This document shows, piece after piece, positions 47,131 to 58,096 of a stretch of DNA of 64,000 nucleotides. The position numbers and the translations under genes were made by a program. The DNA lies in NCBI GenBank assembly GCA_963924555.1, contig OZ004581.1, positions 4,464,001 to 4,528,000 of the forward strand, given 5' to 3'. The DNA comes from Crambe crambe (taxonomy: Eukaryota; Porifera; Demospongiae; Poecilosclerida; Crambeidae). How positions within the stretch are numbered: the stretch's first letter is position 1; every line of letters begins with the position of its first letter. The notes beneath the pieces are model-generated. The model was not told the DNA's origin. It searched no databases and saw nothing but the letters and a program-made list of their open reading frames with translations.

Positions 47131-47430
47131 GGAGTGCCACACAATTCGCCAACGAAGGTCCTCACAGTAAGCACTGCAACGAGTAGGCTCATAAGAAGTC
47201 ATTGCTATGGAATTATAATGAGCATGCGCGTGGTGCTTCCCATATCAATAAGGTGCAAGAACCGTGCAAACCTCTGTAACCGGGATTGGAAACGCAATAT
47301 AAACTGCCTGGCCAGACAGAAGCTCTTCACTATACTAGTCCAGCTACAGAAGTCGTCATTCTATTATATTGCCATGGAATTTACACACATGCGCTTTCCA
47401 TCAATAAAGGTGCAAGAACCTCTAGACATA
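47131..47430. mobile_element. Split copy of the Tc1-type deletion derivative
   Basis: 47135-47275 matches 18840-18975 (CCACACAATTCGCCAACGAA to GTGCAAACCTC). 47320-47412 matches the other half of that element (AGAAGCTCTTCACTATA, CCATGGAATTTACAC) in the opposite orientation. The two halves are separated by an inverted end of element Y. Confidence 0.6.
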
Positions 47431-47784
47431 TCTAAGTGCTTTGTGTCTATGCATGCAGCTGCCTGCCACTTACATAACTCAACAGCAAAGCACAAATCAA
47501 CTATCACCTCAACATTTCTACAGCCTTTTGGGCAGCAGGCTCAAGGCTTAATAGTTATCTAAGTGGCTTGTAAGCACTAGGCTTATCTAAGTGCTTTGAG
47601 GTAAGCATTACAGTTTTCTATGTATGCAGCTGCCTGCCACTTATATATAAAACTCCATCAAGATCTTCTGAAAGCACAAATGAATAGCTATCAGCACAAA
47701 TGTCTATAGGAATACTTACTTGTCTATAGGAATACTTGCTCGCTCGCTGTGACTCAAATGTTGTACATTGCCCTAGTTATGCCC

Positions 47785-48890
47785 GCTGCAAAAAATTTCT
47801 TCTAAATAATAAAATCTAACTGGGCTGTATAATGTACTGCAGCCTCGTATGAAAACAATCCCTACATTTACATTCACTGCCTATAGCTAGCTATGGGCCA
47901 TTGTAAAAGTAGGGATTGTTTTCATACGAGGCTGCAGCAGCCCAGTTCGATTTTAGGCTATCCCTACTTAACTTTTAATTTTTTGCGCTCACTTGTTTCT
48001 ATCCTTTTTTTAGTGCTTGAAGTTGAAAGTAAGTTTGTGTAAGTAAAGAATTGAGGGTGGCAGCATTGATCGTCACTTGAGCTGAGAGTATGCAGTGATT
48101 ATTAATATTATTTCACATGAGGCTACAGTACAAAGCCAGCTTTACATAGTTCTAAACCTATCTTTTTTCTTTTGTAGGCACATACACAGTCTCTGGAAGA
48201 AGTTTTGTTTATTATTTAATATAAAACTTTACAGCAACAGCAATGTAAATGACGTGCATGGCATCATGGTGAAGTGAGCTGACTATACTACAGCCAAGTA
48301 CTGGCTATAATACTAAGCATCTGTACTGCAACGCAGCAGCAAGGAGTGTCAGGAAGATCATCAGATAAGAATAAATAGCTAGCTAAACGATTAAACTGAA
48401 GACCTAGCTTAGCTACTGAACTCACTGTAGCACTTATATGTGGCCCTGCCCACTACCGACATGCACTTCAAAGTGGCGTAGAAAGATTACCCGCTATCGA
48501 TATCACTGATTTGTGAAGTAGCGCTTTAGTCAAAACTAATAGCAAAAGATCAGCCTCTAGGTGCCGCTCTAACAAATGGCCAAAGCAGAATTTTGATGAC
48601 TATAGCCAGTAAGTCGGTAGGTCGATCTTATATTTATTATCCTTATTATTATTATTATAAAGAAAAAGAACAAAAGTCAATTTTAGAACTTGTTTTTTTC
48701 TTATGTTAGCAAATGAATTTTTGGTTTTTGAACATTCTCCTCTCTTCTTTGTAGATTAACAATTCACTGTAGCCTTCTGAGAACCTGTAGAGTAAGGGTA
48801 GAAGAGAAAGAAGAGTTTTTAGTTTATACAGTCTTATGACCTTTGACCTGCCATCCCTACTTAGAGAGTGCTAGCGCACTCTCTGATATA
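47785..48890 (-). mobile_element. CAGAGAGTGCG composite element, single copy
   Basis: Reverse-orientation copy with head (48885-48650; CAGAGAGTGCGCTAGCACTC), TTA-repeat spacer, body (48640-48010; text around AGCGGCACCTAGAGGCTGAT) and terminal palindrome (about 47990-47790). The order is the same as in the tandem array at 59329-62206, which shows these parts belong to one element family. No reading frame. Total about 1.1 kb. Confidence 0.7.
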
Positions 48891-48920
48891 TATATATCGG
48901 AATCTCAATTTACATCACTA

Positions 48921-50180
48921 AAAGTCTATTCGCGTTAGGGTCTTCCAAATAATATGCCGGCATAATTTTGAGCATAATAGGTGCTAAAAGCATACGAGCA
49001 TAATGCTGGCATAATAAGACATTTGGGCTAGCATAATAAGAAAAAATGATGACTCGAAAACAAAAAACAAAAAAAAAACAACAACTTGTCTCTATTGTTA
49101 CATTGTGACATTAAAGATAGTTCTATAGTCTTCCAATGCTTGATTTTGTTCAGTATCAAATGAGCTTTTAAGAATACTAAAAACTCTACTATAGCTGAAG
49201 AAGGCTGACAAAGAATTGGCTACCTTCTTGTATGCTGCTGCCCAGCTTGGCAATTTTTCTTAAAAGCATGTGGTGACGTGTTGTGTGACATGAGTTATGT
49301 CACTGGGTTTGTGGTTGTTTCTATGAAAACCGAGCATAATTTTGAGCATAATACCTACATTACAGTGGCATAATAAAAGAAAAAAGTAGCATTGCTGGAA
49401 TAGAAAAAAATGAGCATAATTCAGAAGACCCTAATTCGCGTTCACCTTGTATCCGCGATAACTTGCTCAATTCTTGACCAATTATTTCAAAATTTCAAAC
49501 ACCAGCAGCTAGCGAGATTTATGATGATGCTTTTTATAAGGACTCATTCCTTACCAGTAAGAAGTTAGCTGTATGTCCCATAAGCAAAGTATGGAGCTGC
49601 CATTCACCACAAGGAATGTAGTGCGCGCGATAGAGCAACAACAATGGCTGCCAGGTGCTACTGATTCTCGAATAAGTTAGCTAGCTTACGTGAGTAACTG
49701 CTGGTTAAAACTAAGAAATATGAATTATAGAATAGTTCAGCCAACTAAAAAACTGATTCACAGAATCTTTTAGTTAACTAGATCGATAGAATCAATGAGA
49801 AGTCACAATATTTGAATCACTGCTAAACTTCCCGGCAGTTTAGCTTATACAGAACATACAGAATAATCATTGCTAAACCCTCCAGGAGTTGCTGGGATCA
49901 GGAAAGGACTTGAGATGTCAGCTGAACCACCCTACCTCTCTGGGGCTTGTCCAGTAGAAGAACAGGGCAGAAGTCCATGGAGAGTCATGGCAGACATGAG
50001 AGAAAGTCACGCAAAAACGAGAAAAGAAATGAGAAAAGAACTTGATCTAAACTGATAACACATGGCTTGGCTCCAACTACCCGCGCATACCTCTAGCCAT
50101 AACTATGTGATTAACACGCGTTCTTACGTAAGCTACCACAGCTACTTCCGGCAAGCAAGGTGAACACGCGAATAGACGCT
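48921..50180. mobile_element. Element Z with TCTATTCGCGTTCACC ends
   Basis: Left end AAAGTCTATTCGCGTT, continued after a nested insertion as TTCGCGTTCACCTTG. The right end is CAAGGTGAACACGCGAATAGAC (50155-50177), its inverse. About 760 bp without the insertion. Non-coding except short frames. Confidence 0.6.
48937..49433. mobile_element. MULE-like miniature element inside Z
   Basis: Ends AGGGTCTTC and GAAGACCCT are inverted. The 9-bp target duplication ATTCGCGTT is at 48928-48936 and 49434-49442. A 9-bp duplication suits Mutator-like elements. The interior repeats GAGCATAAT / GGCATAATA many times. Confidence 0.65.
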
Positions 50181-51381
50181 CGCCTAATTATTGTTAAGGA
50201 AGCGTTCCGATCGCTATACTGGCAGCGTGATGATACATACTCAGACACTGTAGCTTGCCCTTCTTTCGAATATTAAAAGCTCAATTTAAACACCGGAGAG
50301 TATCGTCTAGACATCGTTAAGGCTGGTGTTTTGAGGTGCACAGCACTAACTGCACTATAATTTTACAGGGGAGGTTTTTGGGGGGTACTGGTAACCCCCC
50401 TTTGAAATTAATGATATTCATGAATTCATTAGAAATCTGTTTGGGTTCAATTGATCTACACAATTAACAACTTGATGATCAAAGTAACAGTTTCCCTTAA
50501 TTAATTGTGTTAACAACTTTGACAGTGAGGATCACATGACTTTGTCTCATGCAACTAGCTTTACATAATTTTAAAAAATGAAGAGAACAAATACTAAAAA
50601 GATGAATTTTATCAGTGGAAATCCCTGTTCCTAAGGAAAATCGTCCAGATACAAGAGCTGAGTCCTTGAAAGACAAATATTTTACTTTACTTCGGATTTT
50701 TGCTACTCTCCCACTCAGTTTATGCTAATGTGAAAAATCTGGATCTGCCCTGAAACGCTGAGGAGAGACTTAGTGGTCTGGCACTTATTCATGTGAATTA
50801 ATATAGATGAAGTGTGTAAACTTTTCTTTAAGAAACGTCCACGTAGAATGGAAAATGCAGAGTTTATTATTTGATTTCTAATTAATTTTTGTTCTTGATA
50901 ATTAAAGGGGTGTGGTAATTAAAATGGGTGTGGTTTTCCATGTATATTAACCTAGTAACCCCCCTTTTCAAAATCCTGCGTACGGGCCTGTAATAGTCAA
51001 TTCTCGTGCAGGTGCATTAAAATACTTAGAGCTAGTGAACTAAATATTACATAGATTGAACAAAAATCAGAGAGAGGTACTGTCACACTAGTTTTCAGGA
51101 CCAGGAAACTTACAGTTTCAGAAATACGACAAGCAGGTTTCTTCTTCTCAGATCTCATGAAACACCAAGCTACAGCAAGTATTTCTCAGACCATTTTCAG
51201 TTTACACCAAAATGCGTTAACTGTAATTCAAGCGCCAGAAAATAATTCCTAGGCGTGGCGCTTAGCTTATAGCTTATGGCTTAAAAAATGTACTTCCTCT
51301 GGGCGTGGCGCTTAGTTAATTGTAGCTTATCGATCTGGACTGCAAAAACGTGGATAGCAGTGCCAATCACTTTCAGCTATA
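50181..51381. other. Unassigned DNA with repeat scraps
   Basis: 50365-50995 may be a decayed element (TTACAGGGGAGG on the left, CGGGCCTGTAA on the right). 51085-51260 is a piece of the 45370-type repeat. 51250-51310 has a short GGCGTGGCGCTTAG direct repeat. Confidence 0.4.
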
Positions 51382-51478
51382 TACAGTGGTTTTACTCAAT
51401 CTTGCAAAAAATTAAAATTGTTCGTAGACCGTCCTCGCGCATGCGCAAAAAGCTCTGCTTAGTTACATCATAGATATA

Positions 51479-51643
51479 CAGGGGTTTTCAGGTTGGTTGA
51501 CCAGTAGAATTTGCACATGTGCAAGATAAATTCAAGCGAGCACAATATACTGTCATATAAATGCAATGATCTTAAATTTTGCGAGCACGAATTTAATTCT
51601 GCACAGTCGGCAAATTTTGTGTCAACCAACCTGAAAACCCCTG
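51479..51643. mobile_element. TA-flanked miniature element 1
   Basis: CAGGGGTTTTCAGGTTGGTT at the left and AACCAACCTGAAAACCCCTG at the right, TA on both sides. 165 bp, no coding, Tc1/mariner-type. Confidence 0.85.
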
Positions 51644-51645
51644 TA

Positions 51646-51790
51646 CACTGATTTGCAGGTCGGTTGTCACAAAAAAAGGTCGTCAATTTGCACGCATGCG
51701 TATTGAATTCCATTGGTTTTGAATTGAGATGAACGCTCATGCGTGGAAATTGACGACCTTTTTTTGTGACAACCGACCTGCAAATCGGTG
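51646..51790. mobile_element. TA-flanked miniature element 2
   Basis: CACTGATTTGCAGGTCGGTT to AACCGACCTGCAAATCGGTG, a near-perfect palindrome of 145 bp. Shares the TA at 51644-51645 with element 1, so the two lie head to tail on a single TA. Confidence 0.85.
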
Positions 51791-52887
51791 TAGAGGTTTT
51801 ACGGGATTGGAAACGCCCAATGACTGCACAACCGTGGCGCGTTGACAGATGCGCACGCGCATGCAGCATTAATTATATTAATCGTTGTGAAAAAAGATCA
51901 ATATTCACTCCTTTCAAGGCAGTTAAAGTGATATTCTGCCCCTACAGCTCACAGAATAGTACAAGTAAGCTAAGGGGAAGGTATTGAAGAAGTGAAGAGT
52001 CAGAGAGTTGAAGTTGGAGAGTCTGAGGAAGGAAGTTATTAATTATTCATAACTTTTTTCCTTGTAATTATAACTATGAGTACCTAACATTGCTCATTAT
52101 ACATTAATTTGAAAGAAAGGCCAGAATGATTTTTGGTATTAAAATTAGACATAAATTCATTATTATTATAGCTAGATAATTTTGCCCCAAAGTTATCCGC
52201 CAGTTTCTGCTCAGTTCTCCCTCATCAACATTATTGCAATACTTCCAGCTTTTGGCTGTTGGGTTTTGACACCATCCACCTCAAGAATTCGGCTCAGTCA
52301 GCTGTCCTGTGGACCCTATGGATATTAGGGGGGAAATATAGTAAGCTTGCCATCTCCATAGGATGACTATTGTCGAATGCACCAATTCCATTTACTGTTC
52401 TATCCTTTCCCTGAAATAACTAATACAGTTTCAATATTGTTAATCTATTTCTTGGGAGAGGGATTACAGTTTTAACACCACTTGCAAATGCTAGAGACAA
52501 TATATGTCAGCTAATACAAAAACCAACATTACTATTCCATGTAGCTAAAGTTTACATGCCTTTTGATCAGAAAATGGGCAACAGCAATTGATTCCATCAA
52601 GCGTGAGAGGGATTACAGTCCCATTAACCACTACAGTAGGAATAAACTTGAAAATCTGAGCTGAAATTTATTTCATACAGTAAATCTATGCCCTAGTGTA
52701 TTATAGTATCATTGGCATAAGTCTTACCTCACGGATCTTGTCAGAACAGCAACTTTGACAAAAGTGCTATGTCATTCAGCTGTCAACGCGCCTAGCCGGG
52801 CCTCGGTTGTTAGTTGCTAACGAGAGCACGTGATCCGTTTCCAATCCCGTAAACCTCTTATATCTATGGTTACATCGAGGGTTCAGT

Positions 52888-53345
52888 TAATCTGGCGTAG
52901 CCAGCCCCGAGCGCCAAAGGCGCGAGGGTCTGGAGACACATAATACTTGGACTTGTTCATTTAGCAAGAAATCTGCTAAATGAATGAATATCATTATGTG
53001 ACGTATTCTGACGTTTAGTGACGCGAAATGACGTCACGCGCCACTGGATGACCTCATTTAAAATAGCCACATGCTCTGCAACAACTCTGAAAGATGCTGC
53101 CGACAGAACTGCTGTTAGATTCGGGTACCAATCCATAGGATAGCGGTTGAAGTTTGAGCAGTTGGATGCTTTTCTATCTAGGAGAGATGTTCCTGCGGTT
53201 CTGCCCACTGCGCGCGTAATGCGTCATCGTGACACATGAATAATTGGAAGCATCATCCGGCACTTCCTGCCCCGGAACAAGTCCAAGTATTATGTGTCAC
53301 CAGACCCTCGCGCCTTCGGCGCTCGGGGCTGGCTGCGCCAGATTA
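52888..53345. mobile_element. MULE-like miniature element, 9-bp duplication
   Basis: TAATCTGGCGTAGCCAGCCC at the left and GGGCTGGCTGCGCCAGATTA at the right, continuing to GGTCTGG and TAATACTTGGACTTGTT. Target duplication GGGTTCAGT at 52879-52887 and 53346-53354. 458 bp. It sits 13 bp upstream of the accessory gene's ATG. Confidence 0.85.
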
Positions 53346-53358
53346 GGGTTCAGTAACT

Positions 53359-55866
53359 ATGAATAACTCTACAGCACAACCAGTTGCTTCTAGACCAGGA
53401 AAAGTAGTTTTTCGACTTGTATCATCAGATCATGGTCCTGCACAACCTTTAGGAAGTCAATTAGTCCAACAGACTGTGAGAGCAAGAGATGTTCATGCTT
53501 CAATCATCAATAATGTGAGTTTTGTTGTTGTTTTGAGCTAGCCATAGCCTTGCTTGTGCACATAGCATAGTTTATGCAATTAGGTATCTACACTGAACTA
53601 TACACACTGGCTACTAATATCTTACAACTGTGGTTATTTTCATACTAATTTTTTTCAGCCATCAAGAGAAAGTGGCGATAAATATTATAAATATAAAGTG
53701 AAAATGTTTGTGCCTAAGCACAAAAAGCCCATTACAAGACAATTACACCACTTGGAAAATAAGTTTAGCTCTGTTGAAACTTTAAAAGAACAAATATTAG
53801 GCCACTTAAAATTAATTATTAGTTTCTCATCCCTGCCCGCATCAATTTTTACCTACCGCATCAGAAAAATGTGATGGCTCACCCGGTCTTTTTTGAACGG
53901 TTGTCAGCTGAGTGTGAAAAGGCAGCAAGATGGTGTTTGTTGTTGTGCAAATCAGGTCTAGCAGGGTGTTAAAGAACTGGTATGGCTGTTCTGTCTCTGA
54001 GCAAGGTAAAGTATATCTGGCTAAGCCATTCGCTCTGGATTGCTAGTAGCTACTAGGCCTAGTAGGGATGGGAGAGGAAGAGACTAGAAGGCTAACCACA
54101 ATCAGTACAGTATGGGGGCAGAAATTTAGCTAGCTATAACTCTCCTCAACAGTTTGGGGGGGGGGGGTGCCATCATTTGTTAGCTTGCTATTAGTATAGC
54201 CTATAGCTGAGATGCTGTGCTGATTATTGTGGTTTTAATTAGCCTTCTTGTGTTCATTAATTTTGTTCATTAATAATTAGTAACCCTGTTGGAACTGTTC
54301 ACACTCTATGCCTCTGGACAGCTTGATGGAACTTCATCTATCCCTGACGAATTGGTTTCTGCTATAATTAACTGTTTGATTGGTAAAAGTAAGCAAGAAA
54401 TGGTTCGTGTTAGTACCAAAGTGAAGGTTGGGGAAGCTGTATCGAGTTTAGGACAGTTTATTGAGTATTTGTATGGTAAAGATGATACTACTGAAGAACA
54501 TTGCCCCTCGAAAAAGCTTGCAGAAAAGAAAGGAAATGGAATGCCATTTACTCCCACAGCACAGTATGCAAGAAATGTTGATGTTGTGATTCAGTGTCAT
54601 GAATGTGAAAAGTGGAGGCTGCTATATGCAAAGAATGTAGTTACTCGCTGGGAGAAAACAAAGCTAGAAAAGATCCTAGAAGAAGTCCAATATTCCTGTG
54701 GTAGCAGTTTACAGGATATCGATGATGAGTCATCGATTCTGTGTCGAGTGTTCACTAGAACAAACCTGCTATGTTCGTCACCTATGGAAATTCCATATTA
54801 TGGAACTTACCATGAGCCTCTCTGCTTCTATTGTGGTTGCTCTGATGTGGCTGAGGATGATGATTTGCAAGACAAGTATCCAATTTGTAACAATTGTCTT
54901 CACAAGAAGCCTGCTGTATTAAAGCGTAAAAGGTAAGTCCCTTCTCAATCCAGTGGTGCCAAGAAGAGAAAGAAGTAACTGCTATTTTTTATTCATTCAT
55001 ATAACATTTATTTAATATTCAGTGTAATAATTTTGTGTGGCTAGCTGTAATTTGTACTGTTGACCTTGCTTCTTGAAGTTCTATGTCCTAAAATAAACAG
55101 GTTACATAATAAATAATAAGTACCTGCACACCGCATTAAAAACAGGATGTGGTAAGGATGAGAAACTAATAATTAATTTTAAGTGGCCTTAAAGGAACTA
55201 AAGGATGAATTTCCTGATGATCCCACTGTTGATGTTGGCTATTATGATGGTCGCCAATCATCAAAAATTTGGCTTGTGTCCAGTGAAGATTTGAATCACA
55301 TGTATTGAAGCTGTAAAAGTAATGAAGTGTCTCTGTGGGTGGAATATAGGAATGAAGAGGAGAGTGAAGAGGAAGATAATGAAATCTGTTCAGCTAGAAA
55401 GAAACAGAAGCAAACCACTAAACGGCAAAGTATAGAAGATAAGGTGGATTCTATTTATAAGGAACTTTTCAAAAAACATGGGGATTCTGGTGTGTACTCT
55501 TGTCCACAGCTAAGACTATGGGCAAGGATGATTCAGTGTGGAACTCATGAGGATTATGATGATCCACCCCGTGTACCACAGATAACTGGACTTATAAAAA
55601 AGCCAGTTAAGAACGAGTCACTATCTGAAGCACTTGCTGGAGCTGCAGTTGCTGTTGCTAAAGCATTTACTCCACAGCAGTCAACACCAGAACACACTCT
55701 TTCTAAGGGTTCATCAATATCTCCTGGTAAATCTGTTGAGCTAAGAATGAAAAATCTGGAACAGCTTAAATTTCTGCAACAACTTAGGGATGACTGCATT
55801 TTATCACAAGCAGAATTTGTTGAACAAAAGACAATTATATTGGAAGCACTAAGGAAACTAAATTAG
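53359..55866 (+). CDS. Transposon accessory protein (ubiquitin/PB1-like plus SHOCT-like)
   Basis: Exon 1 53359-53514 (52 codons), GTGAGT intron, exon 2 from 53659. The frame runs to 53799, is cut by the TTA-flanked insertion 53800-55188, and resumes at 55192 to TAG at 55864-55866, about 323 codons in all. One in-frame TGA (55306-55308) is present. Exon 2 plus the continuation (KMFVPKHKKPI, FSSVETLKEQIL, then VDVGYYDG and KIWLVSSEDLNHMY) has the spacing of a ubiquitin-like or PB1 fold. An acidic then basic KKQKQTTKR stretch follows, then QLRLWARMI and GTHEDYDDPPRVP, then a Gly/Ala/Ser linker, SPGKSVELRMKNLEQLKFLQ and a C-terminal SHOCT-like pair of helices (LRDDCILSQAEFVEQK). I recall proteins of this layout as lineage-expanded unknowns in cnidarians and sponges; function unknown. 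The position opposite the transposase inside shared terminal repeats suggests it is part of the transposon, not a host gene. Confidence 0.7.
53800..55188 (+). mobile_element. Inner transposon, 33-bp inverted ends, TTA duplication
   Basis: Ends GGCCACTTAAAATTAATTAT (left) and ATAATTAATTTTAAGTGGCC (right) match perfectly for about 33 bp. Flanked by TTA at 53797-53799 and 55189-55191, a duplication typical of PIF/Harbinger. 1389 bp. It lies in the accessory gene's coding sequence and its removal with one TTA leaves that frame intact. Confidence 0.85.
54281..54986 (+). CDS. Cys-rich zinc-binding-like protein of the inner transposon
   Basis: Open frame from an acceptor-like site (TTAATAATTAG, 54280) to TAA at 54934-54936, about 215 codons; no clear ATG start, so upstream exon(s) are likely. 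The N-terminal 70 residues are helical (DELVSAIINCLIGKSKQEMV). Residues about 95-215 carry paired cysteines: QCHECEKWRLLYAKN, YSCGSS, LLCSSP, CFYCGC, CNNCLHKK, ending KPAVLKRKR. The C..C..W start and four later Cys sites look like a zinc-binding module. After the stop the same frame continues to KKRKK and TAA at about 54978, so an in-frame nonsense change may have removed a basic tail. No DDE transposase domain is visible in this element, so its mobility enzyme is either this protein's family or supplied elsewhere. Confidence 0.55.
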
Positions 55867-55914
55867 CCACTAAGACTATTAGCTGTAGCTATTATGAGAG
55901 TATAATGTGTATTA

Positions 55915-56912
55915 TTATGATTCCTTGTATATTCCAATGCTGTTTACCCAAGCTTTGCAATCTTCACTTGTTATTGAAGAAAATGCTGACAGTGCCAATG
56001 TTTCAATATCATCAGTTACACTAAGTTCGACTTCCATAGCACGTAAAACACACTTAACTTTAGAAAAATTAATAAAAGTTCAATGGGGTTATAGTCAGGC
56101 GAATAAGGTGGAAGGAAGTGGACAAGTGATCCAATTTGTTTTATACACTGTACTGCTCCAGTGACATGGTATATTGAACAGTTGTCTAAAATTATGACAC
56201 TGCTAGGATTATCATCACTAAACGTCATGATGTGAGGTAGTAGATTGATGTTGATAAAATCAATAAAATCATCTCCTGTCACACCACCTCGAACTATCTT
56301 CACATCCAGAATACCCCAATTAGTCATCGCTACAATAGCAGAAATACGTTCACCTCTAAACAGAAGTTTGTTGCACCTTGCAGGCTTTCCTCTTAACCCA
56401 TACCCATATTTTCTAATAGCATCCCTGCGGTCGCAACCTGTTTCATCAATAAAGATAAGGTTATGCTGATTGTAGACTGACACATCACTAGTGAACAGAG
56501 CTCGTAATTCAAAATCTCTTTGTATGGCAATTAACTGTAGTTTCTTTCTGCTAAATTTGCTCCTTTTTAGAAGCTTACAAATACTTGACTCAGAGACATC
56601 CAAGTTCAGTTCTTGCTGAATTTCCCAAAGGTATGTGTCAGGCTTTTTAAGTACTAATTGCAGTACTGTGAGCTGTACTGGTTTTGAAAGCTTCACTGTC
56701 ACATTCGGAGCTGAGTACCTTTTTTTGCTGACTTCTCCAGTGGCATCAAATTTGGAGACAATCCTCTGGACAGTAGAGGTGTCTACACACAAATTAGCTG
56801 CTATTTTTTCAAGCTTCAACCCCTGTAATTTGCGCTGCCATACTATTCTCCAGCGTAAATCTTCAGGATATGCCGACTTCCTGTAAGGTTCACAAGAGAA
56901 TCTTTTAGCCAT
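55915..56912 (-). CDS. DD34E Tc1/IS630-type transposase, frameshifted near the end
   Basis: ATG at 56912. N-terminal helix-turn-helix region: SAYPEDLRWRIVWQ, LKLEKIAANLCVDTSTVQRI and a second, winged part to about residue 110. DDE catalytic domain: LIFIDETGCDRRD (first Asp), VIILDNCSIYHVTG (second Asp) and PPYSPDYNPIE (Glu), with 34 residues between the second Asp and Glu. Soon after the Glu the frame shifts by one base near 56070-56085. The family-like continuation FSKVKCVLRAMEVEL runs in the neighbouring frame to TAA at 55917-55915, giving about 332 residues. Cuts and pastes at TA. The same N-terminus is preserved in the deletion derivatives at 18686-18985 and 47135-47275. Confidence 0.88.
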
Positions 56913-57012
56913 TACGGAGCCCTCGATGTAACTAAGCAGAGCTTTTTGCGCATGCGCGAGGATGGTCTACGAACAATTTTAATTTTTTGCAAGATTGAGT
57001 AAAACCACTGTA

Positions 57013-58090
57013 AAATAACAGATAGTAAACACAATAGCAGCTGCTGCTTTGGCACATAAATTATAAAATCCATGCTAGCATGAATAATGAACAAGTCATT
57101 GCAACTCAGGAACTATGTATGGGAATGAGCCAATATTTTGCATATGGCAACTACTTGATAAGGTCTAAAAAGGTACATTTTGCTTTAGTTTATAGCTAGT
57201 ACAGAATGTGCAGGACACTAGATCCTATATGGATAAATTAAAAAGTAGAATGTGAATTGATAAAAACTAAATGTAATTTTTATGGCAATAAGTATAAGAA
57301 GCTGTATATCAAAAATCAGCCATTGATTCCAAGTGGTCATTGAGATGTAACGAAGTTTACCTTGAGAATGAAATCAGTCATAACATCAGTCATTTTGATT
57401 GGTTCTCCTTTATTTTTTGTGTATGTGGTACTATTCTGATACTTAATAACGTGGTGCAAGTTAGAAATTTCTATCATGAATAGTTTTTAAGTTAATTTTC
57501 CCTAGCAACCATGCGTGGGTGGAGTGTGCCTGCACCCTTAAAATCCAATGTGTGTAGCAGTTTACATAACACCTAATTAGAGGTTGGAGCTGACCAAACC
57601 ACAATGCTACTGCAGCCTAGGCTGCAGTTTAGTATACTCATTGTGCCAGACCCCCCCTTCCGTGTGCTGGTGATGCAATACATCCAGTGCTGTGGAAGTG
57701 GCGGGGATGGTTCACCAGACTAACCTGATTGTACATTATTAATTAAAACACTACAAACCACATAAGGCTTCATGTGATGTAGAAACTGGGACATGTTACT
57801 GTAGATTTCGGGATGGTTGTCCATAAGGAATGAGAAATAGGTAGTGGCTTACAAGGACCTAAGAAACCTGATCCTTTCATGTCCTATACAATCCATGCAG
57901 TTGTGTAAACCATAGAACAAAATGTATCCACCTATTCCCCAAACCTTCCTGACAACCAACCTGCAATGGATAGTATTTTAATGACGTTCTATTGAGCTAT
58001 AGCGCCACAAAATCACATATCAAATTAAACCTGACGTTTTGATGACATCACAACAGTGGGTCAGAAGCCAGATCCTTGTCAGCCCTGAGC
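57013..58090. other. Unassigned intergenic DNA
   Basis: Sequence flanking the two-gene transposon. No gene or clear repeat recognised. Confidence 0.4.
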
Positions 58091-58096
58091 AACACA

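Larger units (their letters stand above)
51469..52868. mobile_element. Element X, 7-bp target duplication
   Basis: Ends CATAGATA (51469) and TATCTATG (52868) are inverted, flanked by GTTACAT at 51462-51468 and 52869-52875. The inverted repeat continues past two nested insertions as GAGGTTTTACGGGATTGGAA (51793) against TTCCAATCCCGTAAACCTC (52837-52857). No coding region recognised in the interior. Confidence 0.7.
51384..57010. mobile_element. Two-gene Tc1/IS630-type transposon with nested insertions
   Basis: Left end 51384-51468 (CAGTGGTTTTACTCAATCTT and on) is matched base for base, apart from about one difference, by the inverse at 56926-57010. Both are flanked by TA (51382-51383, 57011-57012). 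After removing younger insertions the left repeat continues CGAGGGTTCAGTAACT to an ATG at 53359; the right repeat continues CGAGGGCTCCGTA to the transposase ATG at 56912. So each end is about 95-100 bp followed at once by a start codon, with the two genes convergent and their stops (55866 and 55915) only about 50 bp apart. Without insertions the element would be about 3.8 kb. Five younger insertions: 51469-52868 (itself holding 51479-51643 and 51646-51790), 52888-53345 and 53800-55188. Confidence 0.82.

Noticed and set aside
55907-56886. Plus-strand frames opposite the Tc1-type transposase
   Set aside because: Shadow frames; the minus strand encodes a clear DDE transposase.
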